DNA of 11,347 nt from Candidatus Altarchaeales archaeon (GTDB taxonomy: Archaea > Altiarchaeota > Altiarchaeia > IMC4 > SCGC-AAA252-I15), in the NCBI GenBank assembly GCA_014729705.1, contig WJJK01000236.1, forward strand, positions 1 through 11,347, in the 5' to 3' direction. The translations under genes and the position numbers were made by a program. Shown here piece after piece: positions 5,672 to 11,347 of this stretch. The notes under the pieces were generated by a model, which saw only the letters and a list, made by a program, of their open reading frames with translations, did no database searches and was not told the origin of the DNA. Numbering within the stretch: position 1 is the stretch's first letter; each line of letters opens with the position of its first letter.

Positions 5672-6433
5672 AGCTATTTCCTCCCGGTATTTCCGCGCCT
5701 TAGCCGACGGCGTGGCGTCATAGATTACGTCGCGCGAGACGTTAACAAGGATATTCCTCCCTCCTGAGGATATTATCTTCTTAAGATCCCCGCCTTGCGC
5801 TCCCACGCCCGGGAAGAGAATCACGCAATCCCCGCCTACCTCCCCCCTGATCTCTGAGACCTCCCTTTCCGAGACTTCTTCGGTGGCCCCCACAACTACT
5901 CCATCGGCTTTGTTTTGGGCTGAAATTTCGGCTACCCTGCGATAAACGGGCACGTCATTTACGCGGGCGTGTCGTTGGATCCATTTAGCCTGTGGATTGC
6001 TCATAAGCGTTAACACGAAGACGCCTAAATCTTTTTGGTGAGCGGATTCGATTGTCTCAGAAATGTTGCCAGGGTAGGGGCTTGCGGTTAATGCGTCGAA
6101 TCCACATTCGGAGGTCCACCATAAGGCGGATTCATTGCTTGCTCCGATGTCGCTTAGTTTATGGTCTAAGATAGAGATCATCCCCTTGGAGTGGATTTTC
6201 TTGTTTAGTTTTGATAGTTCCCCTGCTGTGAGGTTGAATAAAACGTATTGGCTGTTCACCTTTATGGCTAAGCAGCTGTCTGCCACATTATCCACTATGT
6301 TTTCACAGAACCCAAGCATATCGCCTTCTATTGTGTTGTTTCTTCTCTGGCTTTTGACTGCGGGGTCAAGGCCCACACACAGGAGGCTTTCTTTTCCCTG
6401 CCTTGCTGATAAGTATTTCTCTAGGAAACTCAT
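5636..6433 (-). CDS. pyrF: Orotidine 5'-phosphate decarboxylase (subfamily 2)
   Basis: This enzyme decarboxylates OMP to UMP, the last step of de novo UMP synthesis, and is cytosolic. The 265-aa product has the N-terminal 'LLCVGLDPA' typical of the longer second PyrF subfamily, Lys58 in 'AIKVN', the catalytic 'LDHKLSDIGAS' (Asp90, Lys92, Asp95 of the D-x-K-x-x-D motif) and the phosphate-binding 'LFPGVGAQGGD'. I chose ATG 6433 because it overlaps the pyrE stop as ATGA; an in-frame GTG at 6442 would lie inside pyrE with no better ribosome site. It is the last gene of pyrD-K-E-F. Its 3' end overlaps the opposing DUF6282 gene by 36 nt, so read-through would produce antisense RNA. Confidence 0.92.
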   Translation of the reverse strand: MSFLEKYLSARQGKESLLCVGLDPAVKSQRRNNTIEGDMLGFCENIVDNVADSCLAIKVNSQYVLFNLTAGELSKLNKKIHSKGMISILDHKLSDIGASNESALWWTSECGFDALTASPYPGNISETIESAHQKDLGVFVLTLMSNPQAKWIQRHARVNDVPVYRRVAEISAQNKADGVVVGATEEVSEREVSEIRGEVGGDCVILFPGVGAQGGDLKKIISSGGRNILVNVSRDVIYDATPSAKARKYREEIASLAKKLQGVVD

Positions 6434-7047
6434 CTCATCCACTCTCTTGGGTTTTCACTCCACAAACTAATTTGAGCTAAATCTTGTTCCGACAGATAGT
6501 TTTGCTGGATTAAGTGTTTTGTTAACTGGGGCAGGCTGGTTAAAGCGGAAAGCGCAATATTTTTTTCTGCGAAATTTCTTTTTGTCTCAGGCAAATCATA
6601 TGTGAAGATGCAGAGGACTTCATAAACCCCGATTTTTTCTTCTCTTAGGGTGTCCACCGCATCTAAAGCCGAACCCCCGGTTGAAACCAGGTCGTCTATC
6701 ACCAGGGCTTTGTCGCCTGCACTTATTTTTCCCTCGATTTTTTTCGCTAAACCGTGTTTTTTCGAGTTTTTCCTGACATAAACTAGGGGTAGTTTTTTTT
6801 GGTCTGCAACCCAGGCCCCCCAGGGTATGCCTGCTGAGGCGGTGGCGCATACGACGTCCACGTCTTCTGAGACTTTTTCAGCTAACTTGAAAGTGATTTT
6901 CTCTCGCAATACCGTGTTTGAAATCAGTATCCTGCAGTCAGTGTATACCGGGCTTTTTATGCCTGACGCAAATGTGTATGGTTTTTTGGTGTTGAATTCA
7001 ACCGCCTTCTCTTTTATGAGGATTTGGTTTACCTCAGCATCCCTCAT
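6430..7047 (-). CDS. pyrE: Orotate phosphoribosyltransferase
   Basis: PyrE transfers phosphoribose from PRPP to orotate, giving OMP for PyrF. The 205-aa protein shows 'FASGIKSPVYTDCR' (substrate region, residues 26-39), the basic catalytic loop 'YVRKNSKKHGLAKKIEG' (90-106) and the PRPP-binding motif 'LVIDDLVSTGGSA' (115-127). Length is normal. ATG 7047 is supported by an AGGTGAT Shine-Dalgarno at 7059-7053, five bases upstream. The start lies 14 nt inside the end of pyrK, and the stop overlaps the pyrF start, so the operon is likely translationally coupled. Confidence 0.95.
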   Translation of the reverse strand: MRDAEVNQILIKEKAVEFNTKKPYTFASGIKSPVYTDCRILISNTVLREKITFKLAEKVSEDVDVVCATASAGIPWGAWVADQKKLPLVYVRKNSKKHGLAKKIEGKISAGDKALVIDDLVSTGGSALDAVDTLREEKIGVYEVLCIFTYDLPETKRNFAEKNIALSALTSLPQLTKHLIQQNYLSEQDLAQISLWSENPREWMR

Positions 7048-7789
7048 CTAGCATCACCTTCCTGGATGAGGCGTTGCGGGTGTATCTGCCGAACTCGGTT
7101 TCACGCAATCGGTTGGCGTAGAAAACTGGGCCGTCCACGCACACTCTGTGCTGGCCTATCATGCAGCTTGCGCACAAGCCCAGCCCGCATTTAATGTATC
7201 TTTCAAGGCTTACCTGGCAGGCGGTATTTTTGTCTTCGCAGATGTCCGCTATTTTCTTTAGCATCCTCTCCGGGCCGCACGCGTAAACACATGCGTACCC
7301 CCTATCTTTTAAACGTTTTCTCACCATCTGGTGGGCGAAGGCCTTCTCCCCTTGGCTGCCGTCGTCGGTGCAGACTGCTACATCACATCTTTTTTTTAGT
7401 GTTTCTTCAAACAAAATTTCCCTCCCGCATTTAGCGGATAATATGATTTCGGCTTCCAGAATGTTGCTTAAGGGTTTTAGCGGCGCTATCCCGCAGCCCC
7501 CTCCCACGATCAAGCATTTGCCCTCTGTTTCCTTGAATCCATGTCCGTATGGGCCTCGAAAGCCTATTTCCGCTCCTTCCCGTAATTCAAAGAGTTTTTC
7601 GGTGAAATCCCCTACTTTTTTGACTGTAACCTTTAATTCACCGTCGACTGCGCTGAAGCTGAAGGGTTTCTCCCCTACGCCGGGCATCCAGAGCATGCAG
7701 TATTGGCCGGCCTCTGCAGGTCCATCAACCCCTAGGGTTAGTGTCTTGTGGATTGGGGTTTCATCAATTGTTTTCTTGATTTCAACCAT
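7034..7789 (-). CDS. pyrK: Dihydroorotate dehydrogenase B electron-transfer subunit
   Basis: PyrK carries FAD and a [2Fe-2S] cluster and passes electrons from dihydroorotate oxidation in PyrD to NAD+. Visible in 251 aa are the flavin motif 'KPFSFS' (41-46), 'GFRGPYGHGF', the nucleotide-binding 'LIVGGGCGIAPL' (93-104), 'CGPERMLKKI' and the cluster ligands Cys201, Cys206, Cys209 and Cys217 ('KCGLGLCASCMIGQHRVC'). I chose ATG 7789 because homologues start just before the first beta strand ('MVEIKKTIDE') and AGGAGGG lies 10 nt upstream. An ATG at 7816 would overlap pyrD and add nine residues. It follows pyrD directly, as expected for subunits of one complex. Confidence 0.93.
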   Translation of the reverse strand: MVEIKKTIDETPIHKTLTLGVDGPAEAGQYCMLWMPGVGEKPFSFSAVDGELKVTVKKVGDFTEKLFELREGAEIGFRGPYGHGFKETEGKCLIVGGGCGIAPLKPLSNILEAEIILSAKCGREILFEETLKKRCDVAVCTDDGSQGEKAFAHQMVRKRLKDRGYACVYACGPERMLKKIADICEDKNTACQVSLERYIKCGLGLCASCMIGQHRVCVDGPVFYANRLRETEFGRYTRNASSRKVMLDEGC

Positions 7790-7799
7790 CCGTGGTTTT

Positions 7800-7806
7800 T
7801 CCCTCC
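7800..7806 (-). promoter_or_regulatory. Shine-Dalgarno of pyrK
   Basis: GGAGGGA on the minus strand, overlapping the pyrD stop codon by one base and lying 10 nt before ATG 7789. It supports the downstream pyrK start over the more upstream in-frame ATGs at 7816 and 7831. Confidence 0.55.
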
Positions 7807-8726
7807 TACCTTCCATGGGCTGCCCCCACAAGCTCGCCTATTTTTTCGACTTGCCTGTCTTTCATGTATTTTTTTATTTCTTCTTTGATTTTTTCGAATA
7901 CGTTAAGGCCGCGGTAGTGTATTGCGGTTCCTATTTCCACTTGACTTGCTCCTGCTAGCATTGCTTCCACCGCGTCTTCCCCGGTTGTTAATCCCCCGCA
8001 GCCTATCACCGGTATCCCGCCTTCCACAGCCTTGTAGGCGTCCCATATGCAGCGGATCGTGATGGGCTTGATTGCGGGCCCGGATAATCCTCCCACCCCG
8101 AAGCCGAGTGTGGGTTTCTTTGAATATATGTCTATCTGCATTCCAGGCCCCAGGCTGTTTCCGACGGTTATTGCGTCTGCGCCCGCTTTTTTTGCGGCTT
8201 GGGCAAGTTCCCCTATCTGCATGACGGAAGGCGATAATTTCACTATGACTGGGAGGTCGCAGTTTTTTTTGACTTCGGCCGTGATTATTCGCGTGGCCTT
8301 AGGCGTTCCGTGTCCGGCCATAAGGCCTGTTCCGGGCGTGTGTGGGCAGGATAAGGGTAATTCTATTGCCTTGAAGTCCGCCTCCTGTATTTGTTGGGCG
8401 AGTTCGGCGAATTCCTCTGGGGTTTCCCCTATTATGCTTGCGATAACCGGCGCCGGCACGTCTTGGTTGTCTTTGAATTCCTCTAAGGCTTCTTTAAGGC
8501 CCATGTTGCTGTAGCCTACTGCGTTTAGGAATCCGGATTCTGTCTCGGTTAATATGGGGTTTTCATGGCCCATACGCGGTTTAAGGCTTATGGATTTTAT
8601 CACTACTGCGCCTGCGCCGTTTTCGGCTGCGAGTTTTAAGGCGCCCTTTGTAGTGCCTAATATGCCTGATGCGAGCAACACCGGGTTCTCAACTTTCACA
8701 CCGCACAGGCTGGTGGATAAATCCAT
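7806..8726 (-). CDS. pyrD: Dihydroorotate dehydrogenase B, catalytic subunit
   Basis: This is the FMN protein that oxidises dihydroorotate to orotate, paired with PyrK. In 306 aa it has the N-terminal 'NPVLLASG', Lys44 in 'VIKSISLKPR', 'NAVGYSNMGL' (68-77), the active-site base Cys127 in 'LSCPHTPGTG', 'ITVGNSLGPGMQIDI', and 'GGLSGPAIKPI', which binds the FMN phosphate region, followed by 'IPVIGCGGLTTGEDA'. The usual N-[LI]-S-C motif reads P-L-S-C: Pro124 sits where the family has an orotate-contacting Asn. Everything else looks intact, and pairing with pyrK argues for normal function. The start is ATG 8726. A TATA-like stretch about 27 nt upstream suggests a nearly leaderless mRNA. First gene of the pyr operon. 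Confidence 0.93.
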   Translation of the reverse strand: MDLSTSLCGVKVENPVLLASGILGTTKGALKLAAENGAGAVVIKSISLKPRMGHENPILTETESGFLNAVGYSNMGLKEALEEFKDNQDVPAPVIASIIGETPEEFAELAQQIQEADFKAIELPLSCPHTPGTGLMAGHGTPKATRIITAEVKKNCDLPVIVKLSPSVMQIGELAQAAKKAGADAITVGNSLGPGMQIDIYSKKPTLGFGVGGLSGPAIKPITIRCIWDAYKAVEGGIPVIGCGGLTTGEDAVEAMLAGASQVEIGTAIHYRGLNVFEKIKEEIKKYMKDRQVEKIGELVGAAHGR

Positions 8727-8749
8727 CAGGTAGAATTAGCACCTAAAAC

Positions 8750-8761
8750 CAAATAAATAAA
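8750..8761 (-). promoter_or_regulatory. Probable TATA-like element of the pyrDKEF operon
   Basis: The minus strand reads TTTATTTATTTGG at 8761-8749. Its centre is about 28 nt before the pyrD ATG, the right distance for a leaderless archaeal transcript. It overlaps the end of the U-rich terminator of the small upstream gene, so terminator and promoter share the same bases. Weakly supported, because the region is AT-rich anyway. Confidence 0.35.
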
Positions 8762-8792
8762 AAAAAGTGTTGCAAGCATGGTTTATGCTTGC
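8759..8792 (-). terminator. Hairpin plus U-tract terminator after the 61-aa gene
   Basis: On the minus strand GCAAGCAT (8792-8785), a 5-base loop and ATGCTTGC (8779-8772) form a perfect 8-bp stem, followed by AACAC and eight T residues (8766-8759). The stem begins at the small gene's stop codon. This has the form of an intrinsic terminator, and the U-tract alone would suit archaeal termination. It separates the small gene from the pyr operon. Confidence 0.65.
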
Positions 8793-8968
8793 TGGTTTTG
8801 TTTGGGTCGCATGAGAACTAGTTTTCCGTTCACAGGCACTGCGTCCATCAGTACCGTGATGGTCTGGTTGTTTTCGAATGCCACCCCTACGTTGGTCCAA
8901 CGTTCCTTCCCGGTCTCCGGGTCTGATGCGACGGTTGTCACCCGCCAATCTGGTGTTTGTCCTTTCAT
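8783..8968 (-). CDS. Small conserved protein, 61 aa, function unknown
   Basis: The product reads 'MKGQTPDWRVTTVASDPET', 'GKERWTNVGVAFENNQT', 'ITVLMDAVPVNGKLVLMRPK'. I recall a widespread group of tiny proteins of the form 'W..vGvAfeN..g.i.v.ldalP.nGklvl', found in bacteria and some plasmids, with no assigned role. The predicted fold is a small beta-sheet protein; there is no membrane segment or Cys. ATG 8968 has a good Shine-Dalgarno (AGGTGA, 6-nt spacing), a TATA-like box upstream and a terminator hairpin at its stop, so it looks like an independent transcription unit. Pattern, signals and size make it a real gene despite its length; family membership is from memory. Confidence 0.75.
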   Translation of the reverse strand: MKGQTPDWRVTTVASDPETGKERWTNVGVAFENNQTITVLMDAVPVNGKLVLMRPKQNQQA

Positions 8969-8974
8969 TTCTTT

Positions 8975-8980
8975 TCACCT
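8975..8980 (-). promoter_or_regulatory. Shine-Dalgarno of the 61-aa gene
   Basis: AGGTGA on the minus strand, 6 nt before ATG 8968. It directly follows a T7 tract (8987-8981), so the end of the upstream operon's possible termination signal abuts this ribosome site. Confidence 0.65.
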
Positions 8981-9001
8981 AAAAAAATTGTGTGAAAACA
9001 C
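8981..9001 (-). terminator. Possible U-tract terminator of the sugar operon
   Basis: The minus strand shows GTGT-TTTC-ACAC (9001-8990), a 4-bp stem, followed by AA and seven T residues. The stem is short, but archaeal termination mainly needs the U-tract. It could end transcripts from the dehydrogenase gene, or act in the leader of the small gene, since the predicted start site of that gene (about 8991) falls within it. Confidence 0.35.
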
Positions 9002-9011
9002 CTAGAAACTC

Positions 9012-9021
9012 TTTTATTAAA
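9012..9021 (-). promoter_or_regulatory. Probable TATA box of the 61-aa gene
   Basis: The minus strand reads TTTAATAAAA. A start about 26 nt downstream (near 8991) would give a leader of about 23 nt containing the AGGTGA ribosome site. The element overlaps one arm of the inverted repeat at 9018-9053. Confidence 0.4.
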
Positions 9022-9053
9022 CACTTTACCCTAGTGCAGGGGAAAAGTGTTTA
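9018..9053. repeat. Inverted repeat at the 3' end of the dehydrogenase gene
   Basis: TAAACACTTT (9018-9027) and AAAGTGTTTA (9044-9053) are perfect 10-bp inverted arms. Inside them CCCT (9029-9032) pairs with AGGG (9038-9041), leaving a 5-base loop and a small asymmetric bulge, so the hairpin has about 14 pairs. It includes the dehydrogenase stop codon and lies just upstream of the small gene's TATA-like box. No U-tract follows directly. It may be an RNA 3'-end structure or a DNA-binding operator. Confidence 0.6.
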
Positions 9054-10280
9054 TTTTTTCAGCTGGTTTTTGCAGTATATCACAGAAACGTTTTCCGCCG
9101 CATTCAACGCCTCTAAATATTTTTCCTCCTTGTTGACTAACACCGCGAAATCGAATTCATTGAAGTCTTCTCCCTCATATGCTTCAACCCCGAACTCATC
9201 CTCTATCCGCTGGGAAGGTATCAGGGGGTCCACCCCATATACTTTGCAGCCTTCTTTTTTCAGTAACTGAATTAATTTTTTGCTTGGCGTGTTATGCGTC
9301 TCATCCACGCCTTCCCTGTAGGTTAACCCTATTACCGCCACCCTGCATTTTCCCGGGGTACCTTGTTTCCCCCCTATTATTTTCTCGGAAAAGTATTGCG
9401 CCATCGATTCGTTTATGTCTCTTGCGGTTTTGGTTAACACCGCTTTTTGTTTTGCGTCTTTGACGGCGTCTATTAGGAAGTGGGGGTATACTGGTATGCA
9501 GTGTCCGCCGACGCCTAATCCTGCTTCGTGTATCTCACAGTACTTGTGGTTGGCTGCTTCCCGGGCCTCCCAGAAGTCTATTCCCAGGGTTTCTGCGGTT
9601 TTGAATAATTCGTTGGCGAGTGCGATGTTCACGTCCCGGTATACTCCCTCGATTATTTTGGTGTACTCCGCAGTCTCCGTGTCTGTGGCCTTCGACACGT
9701 TTTCGCAGAAGCTTGAATAGAATTTGTGGGCTTTCTCCGTTGATTTATCGTCTAACCCGCCCACGATTTTGGGGAACCTCTTGAAGCGGTCCAGGGAGTA
9801 TCCAGTCATTATCCTCTCAGGGGAATATGCTAGGTGAAATTCTTGGCCTGCTTTCAGGCCGCTTAAGGCTTCAAGCTTGTTTTTAAGCCTGCCTTTGGTG
9901 GTGCCGACTGGTACGGTGGTTTCTAGGACCACTAGATCGCCTTTTTTTAGTCCCTGACCGATTTTTTCCGAGGCTTCGTCAATGTTTTTGTAGTCTGGCT
10001 TATGGTTTTCATCAAGAAAAAGCGGCACAATAATGATGTGTACGTCGGTTTCTTGCGCTGCTTTTTTGGCGTTGGTTGTCGCTTGAATGTTTTTTCCGCC
10101 ATGTTTCTCTAAGGCTTCGGGCAGTCCGGGCTCCCCTGACACCGGGCATTGGCCTTTATTTATTTTTTCTACTACCTGCGGGGAAACGTCTACGCCATAT
10201 ACTGTGTGTCCTGCTTCGGCTAATACCGCGCATAAAGGCAGTCCCGCCTTACCTAATCCTGAGACACTTACCTTAGTCAT
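9051..10280 (-). CDS. Nucleotide-sugar 6-dehydrogenase (UDP-HexNAc dehydrogenase type)
   Basis: This enzyme oxidises the C6 alcohol of a UDP-sugar to the uronate with two NAD+, feeding glycan synthesis. The 409-aa protein has the N-terminal Rossmann motif 'VSVSGLGKAGLPLCAVLAEA', 'ETTVPVGTTKG' (120-130), 'AYSPERIMTG' (151-160), catalytic Lys208 in 'EYTKIIEGVYRDVNIALANE', catalytic Cys261 in 'GVGGHCIPVYPHF', and the C-terminal second Rossmann domain 'VAVIGLTYREGVDETHNTPS'. At Lys+4 and Cys+4, where UDP-glucose and WecC enzymes have Asn and Asp, this protein has Gly212 and Tyr265. UDP-GlcNAc or UDP-ManNAc is the likelier substrate, but the exact sugar cannot be told. Its ATG overlaps the end of the aminotransferase by 8 nt, so both act in one pathway. 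Confidence 0.88.
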   Translation of the reverse strand: MTKVSVSGLGKAGLPLCAVLAEAGHTVYGVDVSPQVVEKINKGQCPVSGEPGLPEALEKHGGKNIQATTNAKKAAQETDVHIIIVPLFLDENHKPDYKNIDEASEKIGQGLKKGDLVVLETTVPVGTTKGRLKNKLEALSGLKAGQEFHLAYSPERIMTGYSLDRFKRFPKIVGGLDDKSTEKAHKFYSSFCENVSKATDTETAEYTKIIEGVYRDVNIALANELFKTAETLGIDFWEAREAANHKYCEIHEAGLGVGGHCIPVYPHFLIDAVKDAKQKAVLTKTARDINESMAQYFSEKIIGGKQGTPGKCRVAVIGLTYREGVDETHNTPSKKLIQLLKKEGCKVYGVDPLIPSQRIEDEFGVEAYEGEDFNEFDFAVLVNKEEKYLEALNAAENVSVIYCKNQLKK

Positions 10281-11347
10281 TTGCCATTTTTTTGAATGCG
10301 TCTGCGATGTGTGTTAATTCGTCTTCGGTGAGGCTTGGGTGTATCGGCAGGCTTAACACCTGGTTGGCGTATTTCTCGGTGATTGGGAGGCTGTCTGTGT
10401 ATCCTCGTTTCAGGTAGAGCTCTTGTTTGTGCACCGGTAGGGGGTAGTAGATTGCGGAGGATATCCCCTGTTTTCTTAATCTCTTTATTACGTTCTCTCT
10501 TGTAAGCGGGAAATCCCTAAGTCTTATGGTGTATTGGTGGTATACGGGGGTTCTGCCTTCGTATTTCCTGGGTGTTTCGATTCCCTGTATATTAGTTAAT
10601 TGTTTTGTTAGTGTTTGGGCGTTGGCTCTTCTTTTTTTGTTGGATTCATCGAGTTTTTTAAGTTGGGTTAATCCGATTGCGGCGTGTATGTCTGTCATGC
10701 GGTAATTGTATCCTAATATTTTGTGGTGGTATCTTTTGGGGGATCCGTGGGCGCGCAGAAGCCGGGCTTTTTCCGCTATCTCTTTTTTGTTGGTGGTTAT
10801 CATCCCTCCTTCGGAGCAGGTCATGTTTTTTGTGGGGTAGAAGCTGAAGCACCCCGCATCCCCTATGGATCCGACTTTTTTGTTGTTTATTTCGGCTCCG
10901 TGGGCTTGGCAGGCGTCTTCTATCACTTTGAGGTTGTGTTTTTGGGCGGTTTCTTTTATTTCATCCATTCCCGCCGGTTGTCCGTAGAGGTGGATGGGCA
11001 TTATGGCTTTGGTTTTGCCGGTGATTTTCGCTTTGATTTTTTCTGCATCGATGTTGTAGTCTTCGCCGATGTCGCAGAAGACGGGTTTGGCTCCTGTGTA
11101 GAGTATGGTGTTGGCGGAGGCGATGAAGGTGAACGCGGTTGTCAGGACTTCATCGCCTATCCCTATGTCTTGGGCTAGTAGGGCTGTGTGCAGCGCGGTT
11201 GTGCCTGATGTGGTTGCCACAGCATATTTTGTTCCCACGTAGTCTGCGAAGTTTTCTTCGAATTCACCTACTTTCGGTCCTTGGGCGATTAATCCTGAGT
11301 CGATTACCTTGCATACCGCTTTTTTTTCTTCGTCCCCTAATTGGGGG
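10273..11347 (-). CDS. DegT/DnrJ/EryC1-family sugar aminotransferase (partial, 5' end outside window)
   Basis: This is a PLP-dependent enzyme that converts a keto nucleotide-sugar to an amino sugar. The frame is open to the right edge; its first visible residues 'PQLGDEEKKAVCKVIDSGLI' followed by 'AQGPKVGEFEENFADYVGTK' are the normal start of the fold, so only a few N-terminal residues are missing. Later motifs are 'VATTSGTTALHTALLA', 'GDEVLTTAFTFIASANTILY', 'GAKPVFCDI', 'VIEDACQAHGA' (PLP ring Asp) and 'GCFSFYPTKNMTCSEGGMIT' with the PLP lysine codon at 10828-10830. With the downstream 6-dehydrogenase it could make an amino-uronic sugar such as the diacetamido-uronates of archaeal N-glycans; this is inference. 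Lysine is almost always AAA here, unlike genes at the left of the window. Confidence 0.92.
   Translation of the reverse strand, partial: PQLGDEEKKAVCKVIDSGLIAQGPKVGEFEENFADYVGTKYAVATTSGTTALHTALLAQDIGIGDEVLTTAFTFIASANTILYTGAKPVFCDIGEDYNIDAEKIKAKITGKTKAIMPIHLYGQPAGMDEIKETAQKHNLKVIEDACQAHGAEINNKKVGSIGDAGCFSFYPTKNMTCSEGGMITTNKKEIAEKARLLRAHGSPKRYHHKILGYNYRMTDIHAAIGLTQLKKLDESNKKRRANAQTLTKQLTNIQGIETPRKYEGRTPVYHQYTIRLRDFPLTRENVIKRLRKQGISSAIYYPLPVHKQELYLKRGYTDSLPITEKYANQVLSLPIHPSLTEDELTHIADAFKKMAND

Noticed and set aside
8736..8978. Alternative 80-codon minus-strand frame over the small gene
   Set aside because: Its product is Arg/Thr-rich with no recognisable pattern, while the 61-aa frame matches a remembered small-protein pattern and has proper start and stop signals.
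10723..11178. Plus-strand 151-codon open frame rich in Gly, Phe and Val
   Set aside because: It is antisense to the DegT aminotransferase core, and its composition simply mirrors that gene's A/C-rich codons.

Overview
The window looks like chromosomal DNA of an archaeon. Several gene families are archaeal or archaeal/eukaryal: 3-dehydroquinate synthase II, the Pop5-type RNase P protein Rnp2, and peptidyl-tRNA hydrolase Pth2. Intergenic spaces are very short, with AT-rich TATA-like boxes about 25-30 nt before start codons (leaderless or short-leader transcripts). Two secreted proteins carry Cys motifs common in uncultivated archaea, including DPANN-like lineages: 'CCLDADENTVCD' and 'NG..DGGE..VDC.G.C' after a Thr/Ser-rich linker. 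Shikimate and pyrimidine genes are present, so this is not an extremely reduced genome. I cannot name the lineage.

Layout. (1) 1-593, minus: 5' part of 3-dehydroquinate synthase II, cut by the window edge, divergent from pth2 (627-991, plus), which carries an apparent one-base frameshift. (2) 983-3435, minus: a tight four-gene operon, in transcription order a Cys-rich lipoprotein, an unrecognised basic soluble protein, a membrane-anchored protein with a Thr/Ser linker, and RNase P subunit Rnp2. (3) 3507-5671, plus: two translationally coupled metal-dependent hydrolases, a cytosine-deaminase-like amidohydrolase and a DUF6282-type TIM-barrel protein. They are divergent from region 2 across one near-palindromic TATA box. 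(4) 5636-8726, minus: a compact pyrD-pyrK-pyrE-pyrF operon covering the last steps of UMP synthesis, meeting region 3 tail to tail with a 36-nt overlap. (5) 8783-8968, minus: a 61-aa small protein with its own TATA-like box, Shine-Dalgarno and hairpin/U-tract terminator. (6) 9051-11347, minus: a nucleotide-sugar 6-dehydrogenase preceded by a DegT-family sugar aminotransferase that runs off the right edge, probably part of a surface-glycan or N-glycan sugar operon.

How they fit together. Regions 1 and 4 are core metabolism. Region 2 links an RNase P subunit to three uncharacterised proteins, two of them probably exported. Region 3 is the best candidate for undescribed biochemistry: the amidohydrolase has Gln where cytosine deaminase has a metal-binding His, it is coupled to an uncharacterised hydrolase, and both abut the pyrimidine operon. 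Region 6 shows codon preferences unlike the left part of the window.

I saw no tRNA, rRNA, CRISPR array, insertion sequence or integrase. No stretch over 300 bases lacks a gene.
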